A DNA stretch of 64,000 nt, from assembly GCA_024138015.1 (NCBI GenBank), contig JAMXBB010000010.1, forward strand, positions 14,417,835-14,481,834. Direction: 5' to 3'. This stretch comes from Lumnitzera littorea (lineage: Eukaryota > Streptophyta > Magnoliopsida > Myrtales > Combretaceae). Numbering within the stretch: the first letter of the stretch is position 1; every line of letters begins with the position of its first letter. Below, one piece after another: positions 25,239 to 37,892 of the stretch. A program made the translations under genes and the position numbers. The notes under the pieces are model-generated. The model had not been told where the DNA came from and did no database searches. It saw only the letters and a list, made by a program, of their open reading frames with translations.

Positions 25239-25256
25239 TTCCCAATGGAGTCGCCA
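25239..25256 (-). other. Primer-binding site
   Basis: On the minus strand TGGCGACTCCATTGGGAA begins three bases after the CA end of the 5' LTR. The TGG start pairs with a tRNA CCA end. TGGCGACTCC is a start I associate with Tat/Ogre-type primer sites, reported to use tRNA-Arg; the exact tRNA cannot be confirmed here. Confidence 0.8.
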
Positions 25257-25259
25257 AGC

Positions 25260-28108
25260 TGTTAAGCTTGGTTTTTTCCGCCCGGTTTTTTAAATTAATC
25301 TTCTTTAAACCGACTAGTATTAAACCCTATCTGTTTAATATTGACTCTTAACTAGAGTTTAAAGAAAATTGGTTTTTTAAATTGAAAATTGTTTAAAGTT
25401 GCCACTCAGTCGTAGTCGGGAAAAGAAGTCAAATTATAATCAATTAGGTGAATTTGTTACCAATTAGGTGAATTTGTTACCAATTAGGTGAATTTGTTAC
25501 AATTTAGCTACTAATCTTTTGATAAAAATTGATTTTCAAAATGGATTTAAAACTAAAGATCTGGATTCGGAGATTAGGATTTTTAAACCCTTTATAGATA
25601 CCATTAACGTTCCAATTTTAATTTTAACCTTAAAAATCACTTTTAATTCTATAAAACAGAACTCAATTTCTAGTTAATTGAATTAGATAACTTAAGTAAT
25701 CTAAACTAAAGCAAAAAGGAGAAAATTCATTTTTTCCTTTTTTACCGTCGTCTCATAGGTGCTTACGTACCCGCTATTCGAGATCAAACATAAGTAGTTT
25801 CTTTTTATAAAATTTTAGTGTGTTAGGTTTGTTTTAATTTGAAAATACAACGAATTTATGTTTTTAACCCAATTTGGTTTATTTAAGGAAATTTCTAAAA
25901 AAGCTCATAAATTGGAAATTTTATTTTTTTGGAAAATTCTAAAGTGCCTTAATTTTGAACATGGGTTGATTTATTTTGCTTATTTGAAAAAATGTTTTTC
26001 TAAGTGATAAATTTTTTTTTCTAATTTTGATTACCTTTTACGTACTTAATATTATTATCATTTCAATTTTTTTAATTATTTATTATGATCTTATTTTATT
26101 TAGTAACAATTTTTTTTTTTTACTTTCTCCTTTCTCTTTTTTCTTTTGTTTCGTTTTCTTTTTCTTTTGTTTGGGTTACACTACAAAAATACAAAACATT
26201 AAATGACAATAATCTAAAGAAATAACAAAAACAATAAATAAATAAATAAAGAGCCAGACCAAATCCTGATTAGAGAGGCGTAGGTCGGATCAAGGATTGC
26301 ACGTGGGTCAGATCGGCCGGATTTAGGTCGGACTTTGGAGATTCGACTGGATCTAATTTGGGTTGCGGGTTAGTGGTGTGGCAAGGGTGGTTTTAATTAG
26401 CCCTAGACACCTAAACGAGCTAGTGGCTTCAGTTTTGTGTGTTTCTGATTAGGTTTAAGGTGGGTAAGCAAAGTGCTAAGACTAGTGGAGCTTAGCTTAG
26501 TGGTTTTTCAAAGTCATGGCAGTAGTGGAGTTTGTGAGCCGTGCGATGGTTGCTGGAAGGGTGAGAGAGGAGAGGTTCTGGGTTTTAAGGTATGGGGAGT
26601 TTAGCCATAGTGGTGATTTTGAGTAGACTATGGTAGTAATGAATGGTTGGAGATGGTGGTTATAGCTAAAGCTAAGGTTTCATGGTCGTAGCTCGAGGAC
26701 TTGGCTAGGGGGTCTAGCTACGCATAAGGAGGGTACAGTTCGAACACTAGTGGCCTAAAGAACTCCACCGTAGTGTTAGTTTAGTCCAAGATATGTGATG
26801 GTGAAGGTACAGCTAGAGAGAGAGAAAGAGGCTTACAAGTTGGGGTTCCTGTAGAGAAAATTTAAATTTGAACTTGGGGGAAGGATTTCGAGTGATTCTT
26901 GATGCTTGGAAATGCTCCAAGAAGCCTTATTTATACTTGTTGTAGCTTCATTATTCATGGAAAGCTCGAAATCTCAATGAATGTAGAGATTTCGAATTAA
27001 TGGGTCTTTTGACGAATTGATCTGAAATCGATGTAATTTGTTGCGGTTTGGATGAAATGAACATTCATTGATCTTCATTCTTGCATGAAATGCTTCATAG
27101 AAACTTCGGATTGCTCTAAATAAGCTCCATCTGTGCAAGGGAAAATGGAAGAAAATATGGGCTTCACAAATTTTCCGCTATTTTCAATTCACCTTTTGAC
27201 CCTTTAAACGTTCGTATTTAGATGTGTTCTGGGGTTCAATTCAAAGTAGGCCATGTTAACTTCATGATTGCCTTGCTAATTTGGTGAAAATGCAAAGGGA
27301 AAGTCCTAAAACCAATGTGAAAGTAAGCTGCCCAATAAGGAAATGGAGAGAAAATTCGGGGAAAGAAAAGGAAAAAGAGGGAAAAGGAGAGAAAGGGATG
27401 GCTGATGTGGCATTGACGTAGTGTCAATCTAGCCACGGGGTCTAATGGTGAAATGCTATGTGTTGGCCACATGGTTGTCACATGGTTGACAAGTGTCATG
27501 CCATGCAGTTGACATGTGTGTATGACGTGGTGATTTCGCAACGCGCTATGTGTTACAATTGGGCACATGACTTAGTAATATTGTAATATGTAGTAGGTGC
27601 ATGTTTTTTAGAAAAAACAAAAGGCATTTTTCTACCTTTGGTGAGACTTGAATCCCAAACCTCTAAGCTATATGTAGTGTTAAATCCATGTGTTTATTCG
27701 TTAGGCCATTGCCCTATGCCTTGTACATATGAATTAGTTCAGTTTGGCTTAAATTCAAATCTAAGCCTAAACCCATGCCCAATGGTTTTTTCTTTATTTA
27801 AATTAAAAAATATATATATTCTATTTAAACAATTTAAAAAATTATTATTTTCTAAATTCTTTAAATCTTTTATTTTTAAAATTTTTTTCTATTATTTATG
27901 AATTTTCAATTTTTCTAAATTTTTCCATTTTTTGTATTTTTTTCTAAATTTCTTATTTTTTGTGCTTTTTCTTATTTTATATTTTTCTAAAATTTTTATT
28001 ATTTTTGGGCTTTCTTTAATTTTCTATTTTTTTTGTATTTTTCCTAATTTAGGACCATTTAACCTATTTTAAAAATTTTGAAAAATGAAAAGGAATGAAG
28101 GATCATTG
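25260..28108 (-). repeat. 5' LTR of the Ogre/Tat element
   Basis: This copy matches 7,107-9,991 from the plus-strand start TGTTAAGCTTGG to a shared tract near 28,080-28,092. Beyond that, the last ~25 bases of the other LTR (which hold the TGTAAATACC terminus in element orientation) are not cleanly recognisable. The outer end is therefore eroded or deleted, and the boundary is uncertain by about 15 bases. A 20-bp unit is present three times in this copy only (25,441-25,500). A tRNA-like patch lies at 27,640-27,720, as in the other LTR. Confidence 0.86.
25441..25500. repeat. Perfect 20-bp triplication
   Basis: CAATTAGGTGAATTTGTTAC occurs three times head to tail without a mismatch. The other LTR has a single diverged copy at the corresponding place (about 7,290-7,310). 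Confidence 0.97.
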
Positions 28109-28955
28109 TTTAAGGCCACAAGTGTTGAGTAAGAGGAGGTTGAGGAGAAATTAGGAAGTGTATAGGAGGTTCTTGCGGAGTATCACGATGGTGAGGATGT
28201 TATAGTTTACACTAAGTGGGCTAGCATCAAGCATATTATTAAGGAGACCATTAAGTTTAGTCCCATCAAAAGAAGACGGGTAGAGGAAGAACTTATTCCA
28301 TACTAGGTGCAAGGTAAGGTGACATCTATGTGCTTTGATTATTGATGGAGGGAGTTGCATTAATGTAGCTACTTTATCCTTAGTGAACTAGTTGTAGTTA
28401 CCAACCATTAAACAACCTCAACCTAGTAGGTTAAACTAGCTAAATGAGAAGAGAGTCCTACATGTTGCATAATAAGTATAAGTACCAACAGCAATAGAAG
28501 GAACCAAGATGAGATCTTCTATGACATGTTATTGATGTATGCTTCCCATATGTTGCTTGACTAACCTTGGTTGTCCGACAGACATGCATTATATGATGGA
28601 TATTGCGGTATCTATGCATTCTGGAAAGATGATAAGAGAGTAGTCTTGCATCTTATGACACCTAAGAAGTATAAGAAGCTTAGACTCAGATAGCTTGAGT
28701 ATAGAAGAAGACCTTATTCATGAGAAGAAGTGAGATGCAACATATTATGATCTCTAGCAAGCTAATATACTTGCTCTTGATCAAGTAATTGTTAAAAGTG
28801 ACAAACTAGGATTTATTACTTGGGGAAGTGAAAGAACTTGTAGAGGAATTCCAGGATTTATTTCCTAAGAAGTGACTAAGTAGATTACCTCTACCGTAAG
28901 GGATTGGACATAATATTAATCTGCAATTAAGCACTTCCTTGCCAAATCAACTTGC
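28109..28955 (+). pseudogene. Gypsy element B: protease and start of RT
   Basis: This continues element B, whose gag lies at 5,961-7,106. At 28,338-28,373 the plus strand encodes I-I-D-G-G-S-C-I-N-V-A-T, the protease active-site segment, with its Asp intact. Later pieces read H-M-L-L-D-x-P-W-L-S-D-R and V-V-L-H-L-M-T-P-K, matching the family's H-x-L-L-G-R-P-W block and the linker to RT. The approach to RT (G-L-D-I, then L-P-x-Q) is reached just before 28,955, where an LTR-like element interrupts it. Stops and frame changes are frequent. The order gag, protease, RT across the Ogre insertion is the evidence that these parts belong together. Confidence 0.75.
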
Positions 28956-29248
28956 TGATGGAGCTCACTTGTACTTATTTTATAAGTAGATATTATAGTA
29001 CTTTTATAGAATTTTTAGTGTAATTTAGTACTTTATTTATTAATATTTTGTTTCATTAATGTATATATATGTTTTCTTTTTTTATAGGAAAAACGTAAGA
29101 ACTAGGAAAATACACACATGATGATAGGTAGCACGCATGATTCTAAGAAGAGAAATTGGGTCAAGAGCTTTAAGGCCCAAAAGAATGGGGCATGTATAAG
29201 TACACATCTTGTGTGTTGCTTCTTGAGATAAGTATACATCGTATAAAT

Positions 29249-32200
29249 TGTGAGCCCCTTATTTGGCGAATAGGAATCAAGCCGGTAAATTTAGGATATT
29301 GGTAAAATTAATCTGATTAATTTAAAAACTTATATATAGGCTCGGAACATTAGCTGAGGAAATATCGTAAGCTCAGAATTTAAAAATATAATAAAATACT
29401 AAGAAAATTGTCAAAATAGTAGGAATTTAATATACCATTATTATATTATCAGTTATGTGCGATGTAGGCTCTGAAAATTAACAAACACTTAAAGATATAT
29501 TATATGAGTAATATAATTAATATTGGTCAATAAATATATATAAAAGACATGTATATGTATTGGGTATTATTATTATATAAATATATATACTTGTAATTAT
29601 TATAAATACCTAAAATGAAGGAAAATTCACTAAATAAATTAATAAAAATTGGGAAAAATGCTAAAAAAAATTTCTTAGACAGTTGGAGAATAGGTGTAGA
29701 GGTGTAGCAAAGGTTGAGGACACATGGGAAATGGGGAAACGCATTGTTGACACCTAATCATATAAGTTACACATGTTTATGAAAGGGAAAAAAAAAAAAA
29801 AACACATGCAACTTCAATAGGACTATAAAAAGACGAAATTGGCTACCTGAACAAAGTTTGGTTATTTCATAGTCTAGGAAAAATTCTGGAATTTAGAAAT
29901 GAAAAGAGAGAGTGAAGAAAAACGAAATTAGAAAACATAGAGTAAAAGTGGGATTTTATGAGTACCCAAGGAAGATGCATAACTGGAAGTGAAACCAAGT
30001 GGTGGCCTAAAAGAGTAGTCGGTAACAAAGTGGGTTGATACACCCTTCCCTCCCTACGGTGGCCAGAGCTTGTGTTTTTGGTAAGTCGTTAATTTCTCCA
30101 ATTTTGATAAAAAAAATTAGGGAAAAATAGCAAAAAGTCACCAACTAGTATGAAATTTAGTTTCCTTATGTATTTTTGCATAAGGAATTTACATATTCAA
30201 TCAGGTTTTCAAAATTTTAAGTGAATAATTGAAAGACTAATTGATGTAGTTTCAACTTGAAATTTTTTAGCTATACTCTTAAGATGTTATATAGTTGGAT
30301 TGCAAAAATCATGTTGTTGGATTTTTGAGAAAAGTTCATTTCCGTCAAAATAGTGCATTGGACGAATGTTTTCAAAAGAATTTAGTGATTTGTTGTAAAA
30401 CTATAGTATGATATATAATTATTATCCTACAACAACTTAAAGTGGATTATTATGATTTAAGAAATGAGGATTTTCAAGTGAAAAGTTGGTATTTGGTGAA
30501 ATTAAGGTTACTTTTCTAAGTTACAACATTAGTATAAGTGGATAGTTACTGTAGTGGGAATTAATGTATGTAATTAAGGTTTTTTAGTTGATAATTACTA
30601 ACATTATAGAGTGTGGATAATTCTAGAAATGTAGGGTAAGTTTGTATATGAGTTAAATAGTAAGTTATAATGATGGCCATAGAGTTAGAAATTATGCCAA
30701 AAAGAAGATCGGATTGTACTATGGTAGGGAGTAATTTGACATACTAAATATTGGATTTGCATTAGAAAGTAGTTAATATTGGAACTTTATAACTATATTA
30801 AAGTTAGAACCTTAGCTAAACTGTAGTTAGAATTAGTAAAACCTTAGTTAGAGCCTTAGTCAAAATCTTAGTAGAATCTGAGTTAGAACCTCAGTTAGAA
30901 CCTATCTTAAGTCAATAAAAAGTAAATAAATAACTAAAGAACCTACTTATATCAGAATGTAAAAATATTTAATAATGAAAATAAGCTCCTACCTTATATG
31001 TAGATTTAAAATTGAAGTTGTGTATTGTTTTCTAGAGATTATTAACGAAGACCCTGAACGCGAAGTATAGGGGCTCGTGACATTACGTCCAAGTAAGTTA
31101 GGATCTATGCATCGTGAACTATTGAAATATCATATTAGAATACCTAGAGGAGTAAGAATACTTATTTGTGGTTGTAATTAGTTTGTATGTGCATATGCTA
31201 TGTGCGTACTTGAGATACTGATTGATAAAATTGGGAGTTAAACTTTGAGTGTTGCTTTCTGTTTAAACATATATATTATCTTGTATGTATGAGCTTAATT
31301 GATCACTTGATAAACTAGATTAATCTTGAACTAACTAAAAACTTAACCTAACATTTATGATAACCCAATAAGGGTAACGGTTAGGGTGTCAGGTTAAATA
31401 CTGATATTTTGATAAGGGTAGCAAAAATGATCTTTTTATCATCCTTAATCAAATTAAGTAACAAGAGAGGGGGTCACGGCAAGGTTGGGAATAGTGGTTC
31501 GAATGTTGTCTAGGGAGGATAGTGTACTCCATTGTACAAGCTTAGATTTAGTTTGATAGTATCACGTTGAACTCCTCAAAATCTAGGTTAGAGTAGAAGT
31601 AATTATTCTAACTTCACAATGAATCGGTTTAAACATTGTATGATGCTTTATCATTTTTCTATTGCATTTACATCTAATTAATTATTGAATAACCATGTTT
31701 GCTAATGTACTCTTATAACTCCATCCCTTCATATTGAGCTAGTATAGCTCACATCCTTATAGATTGTTTTGCAAGTGTAAAGTAATATTAGTAGATGCCT
31801 CATTACACTTATCCATAAGTTAGTTTCGACGGGTTAGGGAGTGAAGCGAAGAAATCTAATGAATAGTTAGTTTCGACGGGTTAGGGAGTGAAGCGAAGAA
31901 ATCTAATGAATAGAATGAAGCCTGAGTCTCTTTTGTTTTTCTTTTGTGGAAGGATTATAAAGTTTTCCTAGGAGGCCTTATAGTGTTCGCTGGCTAGCTG
32001 ATATATATATATATAATGTAGTTCTACCGTAGAGATGTATAGTTTCTTTCAAAAACTTTAAACTTTGGATGTATGTAAGGTTATGCAATGAACTTATCTA
32101 TCTATAAGTATAAGAAAATGTATATTGTTAAGTGTTACTCCACAAGTTTAAATACTATAGGTACCCATCTAATTACTTCAAAGTTGGTTAAGTTGCCATT

Positions 32201-32306
32201 TGCTTTGTGTGAACTATATCTATGTTAGCAGTTAAAAGGATAATTTTTAGCCTAGGTTAGTTTACACGACGGGACTATTACGACTCCTTGAATTTGGGGC
32301 ATAACA
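29249..32306 (+). mobile_element. Solo LTR (3,058 bp), family 2
   Basis: It starts TGTGAGCCCC and ends TTTGGGGCATAACA. It resembles the copies at 44,586-51,765 and 61,406 onward, most clearly in the block around 31,440-31,640 (AAGTAACAAGAGAGGGGGTC and following). A TATA-like CTATAAAAAG lies at about 29,824, which suggests plus orientation. The flanking pentamers TAAAT and TACTT match at three of five positions, so the target duplication is weak. It contains no coding region. A perfect 47-bp tandem duplication lies at 31,818-31,911. Confidence 0.78.
31818..31911. repeat. Perfect 47-bp tandem duplication
   Basis: A 47-bp unit that starts AGTTAGTTTCGACGGGTTAG is repeated once, immediately and without mismatch, near the end of the solo LTR. 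Confidence 0.95.
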
Positions 32307-33370
32307 TACTTATTGAAGATCAAGCCGTGCATCATAATAATACACATCGTGTGTCCATCAACTTGGGCTGTGTATCTCTTATTCCATGTAAGAATTGAAG
32401 TCAAACAAGAAAGATACGATTATATCTAATGAGCTTACTTTCTTATGTTGTAATACAAATAGTAGGCCTTGTAAATAGAACGAGATAGAAAAGTAGACAA
32501 TTTAGTAGATAATAGATTATTATTCCTCTCAATTAGTGTAGTGTTTTAGAAGAGAGTTTATTTTCTTTTTGGATTTCAACATCGAGAATAATAAGAGCGA
32601 TATTTGATCTTGAATTAAGGATTGGAGCTCTTCATAGGTTGTTTCAATCTTTTTAATATATTCTTGATTTAGATATTATCTTCTTTATTATTTCTCATGT
32701 GTGCTTAATCAATATTGTTAATTGGATTGTTGAATTATTAATTACTGAACTTTATTTGTTAAATTCTTTAATTCCCTAATTACGACAATATGTATTTTGA
32801 CTTCATTGGAATATGTTTTAATTAAAATTAAGTTGCAAGGCCTTTTCAAATTGATTATTGTGAATTGGATAATTTAGATTAAAGAAGACATGGTGATAGA
32901 CTCTTTAATTCGATTAAGGTTTAGGAACTAAAAAGGATTAATTTAGTTTATTTCTTTTCTAGCAATAGAAAGAATAAATTGGTTAATCTTGAGTAACTAT
33001 TTAGTCCGCGAGAAGGAATTCTACCTAAAACTTAATTTCCTTAAAACTAAACATGTTGAAGACACTGGTGTTCTTATTAACTGATATTTCTAATTATCTA
33101 GTTACAATTGAATCCTTTGAAGATGTTGAATGTCACCAATTTATTTGTTTTGTTAATTTAGTTTTCTTTAGAATTTAATCATTTAATAATCCTTGATGTT
33201 ATCTACCTAGATTTAAATGGTACTAATATTAATAAAAGTTAAAGTTAGTGAGCATTCCCTATGAGTTCAACCGAGTTCTCACTAGTTTTATTACCACATA
33301 TGCGACCTAGTGTACTTATTAGTAAAAATATGCTTTTGGTATAAAAAGTAAGGTGAAGTTAAGCATATCA

Positions 33371-35790
33371 CCTACTTGGGGGAGCAAGGGAATTGAAATG
33401 CTAAGTGGTTGAGCTAATAGAAAGATACTATCTGAGAGAAATCACGAGCCCTTACATCATGCCTACCTTATTAGTATCTAAGAAGGATGGTTCATGGAGG
33501 ATGTGCATTAGTAGTTGAGCTATTAACTAGATTACCATCAAATATCAGTATCTGATTTGTAGATTAGATGACATGTTTGATGAGCTATATGGAGCTTGTA
33601 TATTCTTTAAGATTGATTTGAAAAGCGACTATCACTAAATCCATATGAGGCTAGGCGATGAATGGAAGACAGCCTTTAAGATGTGCTATGGACCATATGA
33701 ATGGACAATCCTACTTTTTAGGTTAACCAATGTACTAAGCATGTTTATGAGTTCATACATCACATGATTTGCGTTGTGTTGGGCAAATGTGTGGTAGTTT
33801 ACTTTGGTGACATTATGGTCTATGATAGAAATATGGTCAACCATATCACACATTTGAGATTGGTATTTGAAGCATTGAGAGCCAAGAAGTTTTATGGTAA
33901 CTTGAAGAAGTGCGTGTTTTTCCAATTAAGAAAGTTTGAGTGGATAAGAGACAAAGTTTTGCCAATATTTTTGGGGTTTATAGTTACAAGAGACAAAGTT
34001 TGATTGGACAAGGAGAAAGTTAAGGATATACTTAACTATCTAACTCCACAGAGTGTGGCTAAGGTTAGAAGATTCCATAGGCTTGCTTCCTTATATACGT
34101 AATTCATTTGTAGCTTCAATGCACTTGTATCCTTACTAACCAGGCTAACTAAGAAGAGTGTGGAGTTTAAGTAGAATGAATAAACTTATAAAAGATTTGA
34201 AGAGATCAAAGAAAAGCCGAACATCGTTCCGATCCTAGCTTTTCTTGACTTTGAGAAGGTCTTCGAGTCGAAGTGCGATGCATTTAGTGTGTACAGTGTA
34301 TTACTAATGTAAGACCAACTCGTATTTCAGTGAGAAACTTTGGAGCTACTTTGAACTACTCAATTTGCAACAAAGAATCTTATTCCTTAGTTTAAGCACT
34401 CAAAATGTGGTAACATTACTTCTTACCTTATGAGTTCATCATTTACATTAACCATGAGTCATTGAAATATTTAAGAGGTCAAAAGAAACTATCAAGGAGA
34501 TAGGCAAAATCAATTCATTTCTTGGAAACTTTTTTCTACGTAATTAAGTACAGCAAGGGGAGTGCAAACGTTGTGGCTTACGTATGGTAGGATACTTATT
34601 TTAGACTTATTGTGGCTAGATGTAACTTTAGCATGACCATGGATGGATTCTATATTATTGAGGGTATTTGTTCAAGATAGGTTGATTATGCATACTTGCT
34701 TGCTTAGTAAGGGAAACATTACTTCGAGAAGCACATGCCAAAGGACATTTTAAAGAGAAGAGAGCCTATGAATTGTTGAAGGAGCATTTCTTTTGTACAA
34801 GGATAATGAAGGGTGTTCATTGAGTGCTAGAGCAATGTGAGGTGTATAAGAAGGCCAAGGGAAGGAGGGAAGCTTTTGGTGAATAAATGCCTTTACCCAT
34901 ACCAAATTAGGCATGGATCGATCTAAGTATAGCCTTTATCCTAAGATTCTTGAAGATAGCTAGAGGAAAGGACTCGATTATGGTAGTCGTCTATTGGTTC
35001 AATAAGATGACCTACTTCATTCCTTGTTATAAGACGGATGATGTTTTGTTTATTGCTAACCTCTTTATGCAAGAGATCGTAAGACTACTTGGAGTACCCC
35101 TTAGCATCATCTTAAATTGAGACCCAAAATTTTTTAGTTCCTTTTAGAAGACGCTATGAAAGAGGCTTCAAGCTAGGTTAATGTTTAGTATGTCTTGCCA
35201 TCCCTAGTAGATGACCAAACCAAGGTTGTTAACTGAACTCTAGGAGAGTTATTAAGAGCTATGGTAGGTAAGAACCTCATAAAATGGAAATTATGCTTAT
35301 TTATTATTGAGGTTGCTTACATTAGGTCAACATAGTACTATTGGTAAGTCTCTATATGAGCTTGTTTACAATGCAATCTGACTTTACCAATGGACATGCT
35401 ATGCTTCCCAACTTTAAAGGAGGAAAGTTTAAGCAGTGTTCACAAAGCTTAGGAGATTTAGAAGCTACACCAAAGGGTTTTCGAGAACCTTGCCAAGATC
35501 ATTACCAAACAACAGTAGCGAAGGAACTAAGGTTGGAAGGCTATGAGCTTTAAGTTAGGGAACTTGGTGTGGATTCACTTATGTAAAAACCAATGATAGA
35601 GCTAACAAATTGTCCTCTTGGAAAATGGCTCATTCAAGATACTTTAGAGGATTAACAACAATGCCCACAAGCTTGAACTCCATGAAGGCTATGTTTTTTC
35701 ACCAACTTTCAACATTAGTAATTTGACTCCTGATGTTCTAGAAGAAGAATGGCTTGAAGATTTACTTGATTTGAGGGCAAATCATTAACA
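33371..35790 (+). pseudogene. Gypsy element B: RT, RNase H and integrase
   Basis: RT blocks are readable: K-K-D-G-S-W-R-M-C-I, the L-D-D-M-x-D-E-L-Y-G-A block, F-F-K-I-D-L-K-S and M-R-L-G-D-E-W-K-T-A-F-K. The catalytic motif, normally Y-F-D-D-I, reads Y-F-G-D-I (Gly codon 33,806-33,808). RNase H pieces follow (C-D-A-F-S-V near 34,280). Integrase pieces follow, and the typical gypsy ending appears at 35,640-35,790 (A-H-K-L-E-L-H-E-G-Y, then F-N-I-S-N-L-T-P). Frameshifts and stops occur throughout. The proteins would copy and integrate the element, but this copy cannot. No 3' LTR is recognisable after it. Confidence 0.8.
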
Positions 35791-36455
35791 CCCGATGAGA
35801 TGATAGGATTCGAGACAAAGTACACACATACAAAACAAAAAATCTTGTTAATAAGATGGTGTATAATTTTCCTTCATGCTTAGATGTTATTCTTGCCATC
35901 CTTACATTTCATTAAATAGATACTATGGTACTTGTTTCTATTCTTTATTTTGATTTAGATACACCGACCACTAATCGATGAGATGATAAAAATTTCAAAA
36001 AGATTGGAGCCTTAGGAATACAAAATTCCAAGAAAGTTGTTTGCCTTATTCTCTTTGCAATCTCACGGTCGAGGAAGCCGTCTAATGGAATCCAAATCCT
36101 GTTTGCACATCTAGCACCTAAAACATAACATGATTCCTCTTATTTTCCAAAGCATCGTTAGTGGGAATAGCTTTGCTTGTGATTTTCCACATGAAAATGG
36201 CATGGAATCCAAGTAAGTAGGTTTATTATTTTGGAGAAGATGAGCTATTATACTTGTTTGTGTTTGATAAATAAAAGTTGTACATAGATGATGGGTGAGC
36301 TAGATCTTTTTGATGAACGGGTGTTGAAAGTACCGAGTGATGAGTTGTATTGAAATTGTATCTAGCATTATGGCTAAATGTCTGTTGATTTATGTTTATC
36401 ACTAGTAGCTTGATAATAAAATAGTAAGGCTAAAATCTTGAACCAAACATTTATT
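35791..36455. other. Unassigned sequence after element B
   Basis: I find no gene. This is where the 3' LTR of element B is expected, but nothing matches the putative 5' LTR region. Confidence 0.4.
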
Positions 36456-36800
36456 GCACCCTAAAATGAATTATTAAGTGATAGGAGAGGAGACCACGAT
36501 GAAGTTAAAAACATACCCGATAAGTTATTCGATGGAGTTATAGTATCTCAATTGCATTAGTCTGAGTTTGATTGCGGATTAAGAACCAAACTTCTAAAAA
36601 CACAAACTAAAGTAGAATTATTTGTTTTTATTCTCATATCAAATTTGATAACAATGTGCAGATTGTATTTGTTTATTCATGCATAGCATTTAAATTGATC
36701 GAAAACCCTGATAGATTTTGTGTTATTACATGGAGCAAGTTTTTTGCCACGTACCTAATCTTTAGTTCTTTACTTCATTCCCTTATAGTTTCTTTGCAGG
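36456..36800 (+). repeat. Fragment of a family-2 LTR
   Basis: AAGTGATAGGAGAGGAGACC near 36,476 and the following bases resemble the block AAGTGATAGGTGAGGAGGTC of the LTR near 63,805 and equivalents near 31,450, 49,070 and 50,960. Only a few hundred bases are shared, and neither terminus is visible. Confidence 0.45.
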
Positions 36801-37892
36801 GTAGCTTAGCTGGAGCAATGGATGAGCTGGGACATTGAGCGTACGAGACTTACTCCATTAACTTCACATCATGGCAGGAGAAATCTATTCCAGGACACTT
36901 AATAGGTTATTTTGATCCATACTAGTTGTAGTTTTGTAGTTATTATACATTTACTTATTGTTTACTGGAAGATTCCAATTCTCTATGTTCCTAAAGTTTC
37001 GTACCACAACGGAGATGCCTTTTTTTTCTAAACGCTTGTGTTTCTACATGTGTGTACATTTATTTTGTTTTTGTTTTTTTTTTTTCATTGAAATTGTAAA
37101 ATCAATAATTAAATCGGAGCCCTTATGGCTCCAGCACATTGTGCGGCTGTCACTTGTGGAACGATCCATCTGGAAAATATATCCTTAGCATTAGATACAG
37201 CAAGACCTGAGATTATAAAAGACAACCCAATCGATCAAAATGCAGATGAATTCATATAGACGTTTGTTTGAATAAAGAATGTCTTTAGAAAACATTCTTT
37301 CTAAGAAGGAACCGAAATTTCTTTTTGTTGGTGAATGTATATGGTAACGAAATACAGCCTCTAATACTTTTGATGACAATCATGGTGGAAAATGGAAACT
37401 AACATTACATAGCTTGTTGACAACATAGCCATACGCAATCCTTGTCTATCCCCAAAAAAAGTTCTTAGAATTATCGAATAAGAACAATAAACCCATACAC
37501 GATGATATTAGCTGAAAAACTTCCCTTGAGGATTCATCATTCTGCTTTATTTATGCGAATTCAGCCTTTAAGGCCATGCTGAATGAAGGTTGCATACAGT
37601 GGACCATTCCTCACATCCAAACATAACCTCTAGTAGAGCAAATCATGCCTCAGAGTTTATATTTGGTCCCTCCACTGCTTTTACATTCTAGTACAACTCA
37701 AGACACTACAGAAAAAAGGTTGAGACTGCACATGGTCTTCAAAGAGTGCAATGACATGATATTGAAATTGCACGTTGATCTAATTGAACCCTTCATTAGC
37801 AGCATTCCAAGCTATCATTATGACAGTAGGACTAGCCAATCCTAATGACAGCATATTCAAATTCCATGGTATATTCATAGCAGGAACAGCTT
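36801..37892. other. 3' flank of the ribosomal protein gene
   Basis: No second gene is visible. The part next to 37,893 should include the 3'UTR of the uL24 gene. A T-run lies at about 37,074-37,085. Confidence 0.5.

Larger units (their letters stand above)
7107..28108 (-). mobile_element. Ogre/Tat-type Ty3/gypsy element, nested and inactive
   Basis: Two related ~2.9 kb LTRs (7,107-9,991 and 25,260 to about 28,108) bracket a minus-strand internal region. Its order is primer-binding site, extra ORF1, gag, protease, RT, RNase H, integrase, long 3'UTR and polypurine tract. Long LTRs, an ORF before gag, and RNase H of the F-(D/N)-G-A type are marks of the Tat/Ogre lineage. The full span is about 21.0 kb. 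Subtracting two nested solo LTRs and their target duplications leaves about 16.1 kb. It lies inside gypsy element B, just after that element's zinc knuckle. Target-site duplication is unclear: ATAAT lies before the left end, but the right LTR end is eroded. By eye the LTRs differ at about one base in ten over ~400 aligned bases, nearly all transitions, so the insertion is old. Confidence 0.9.
28956..33370. mobile_element. LTR-like insertion in the RT of element B
   Basis: The insertion begins TGATGGAGCTC and ends near AGCATATCA. Without its own nested solo LTR it is about 1.36 kb. It has no coding region. It starts TGAT, like the 1.2 kb solo LTR at 15,229, and is similar in size. Its right-hand part (32,540-33,300, with the GAGCATTCCCTATGAGTTC stretch) recalls that LTR's reverse complement in layout, but not closely. 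Flanking bases CTTGC and CCTAC could be a target duplication with two transitions; this is not certain. The RT frame of element B resumes at 33,371. Confidence 0.6.
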
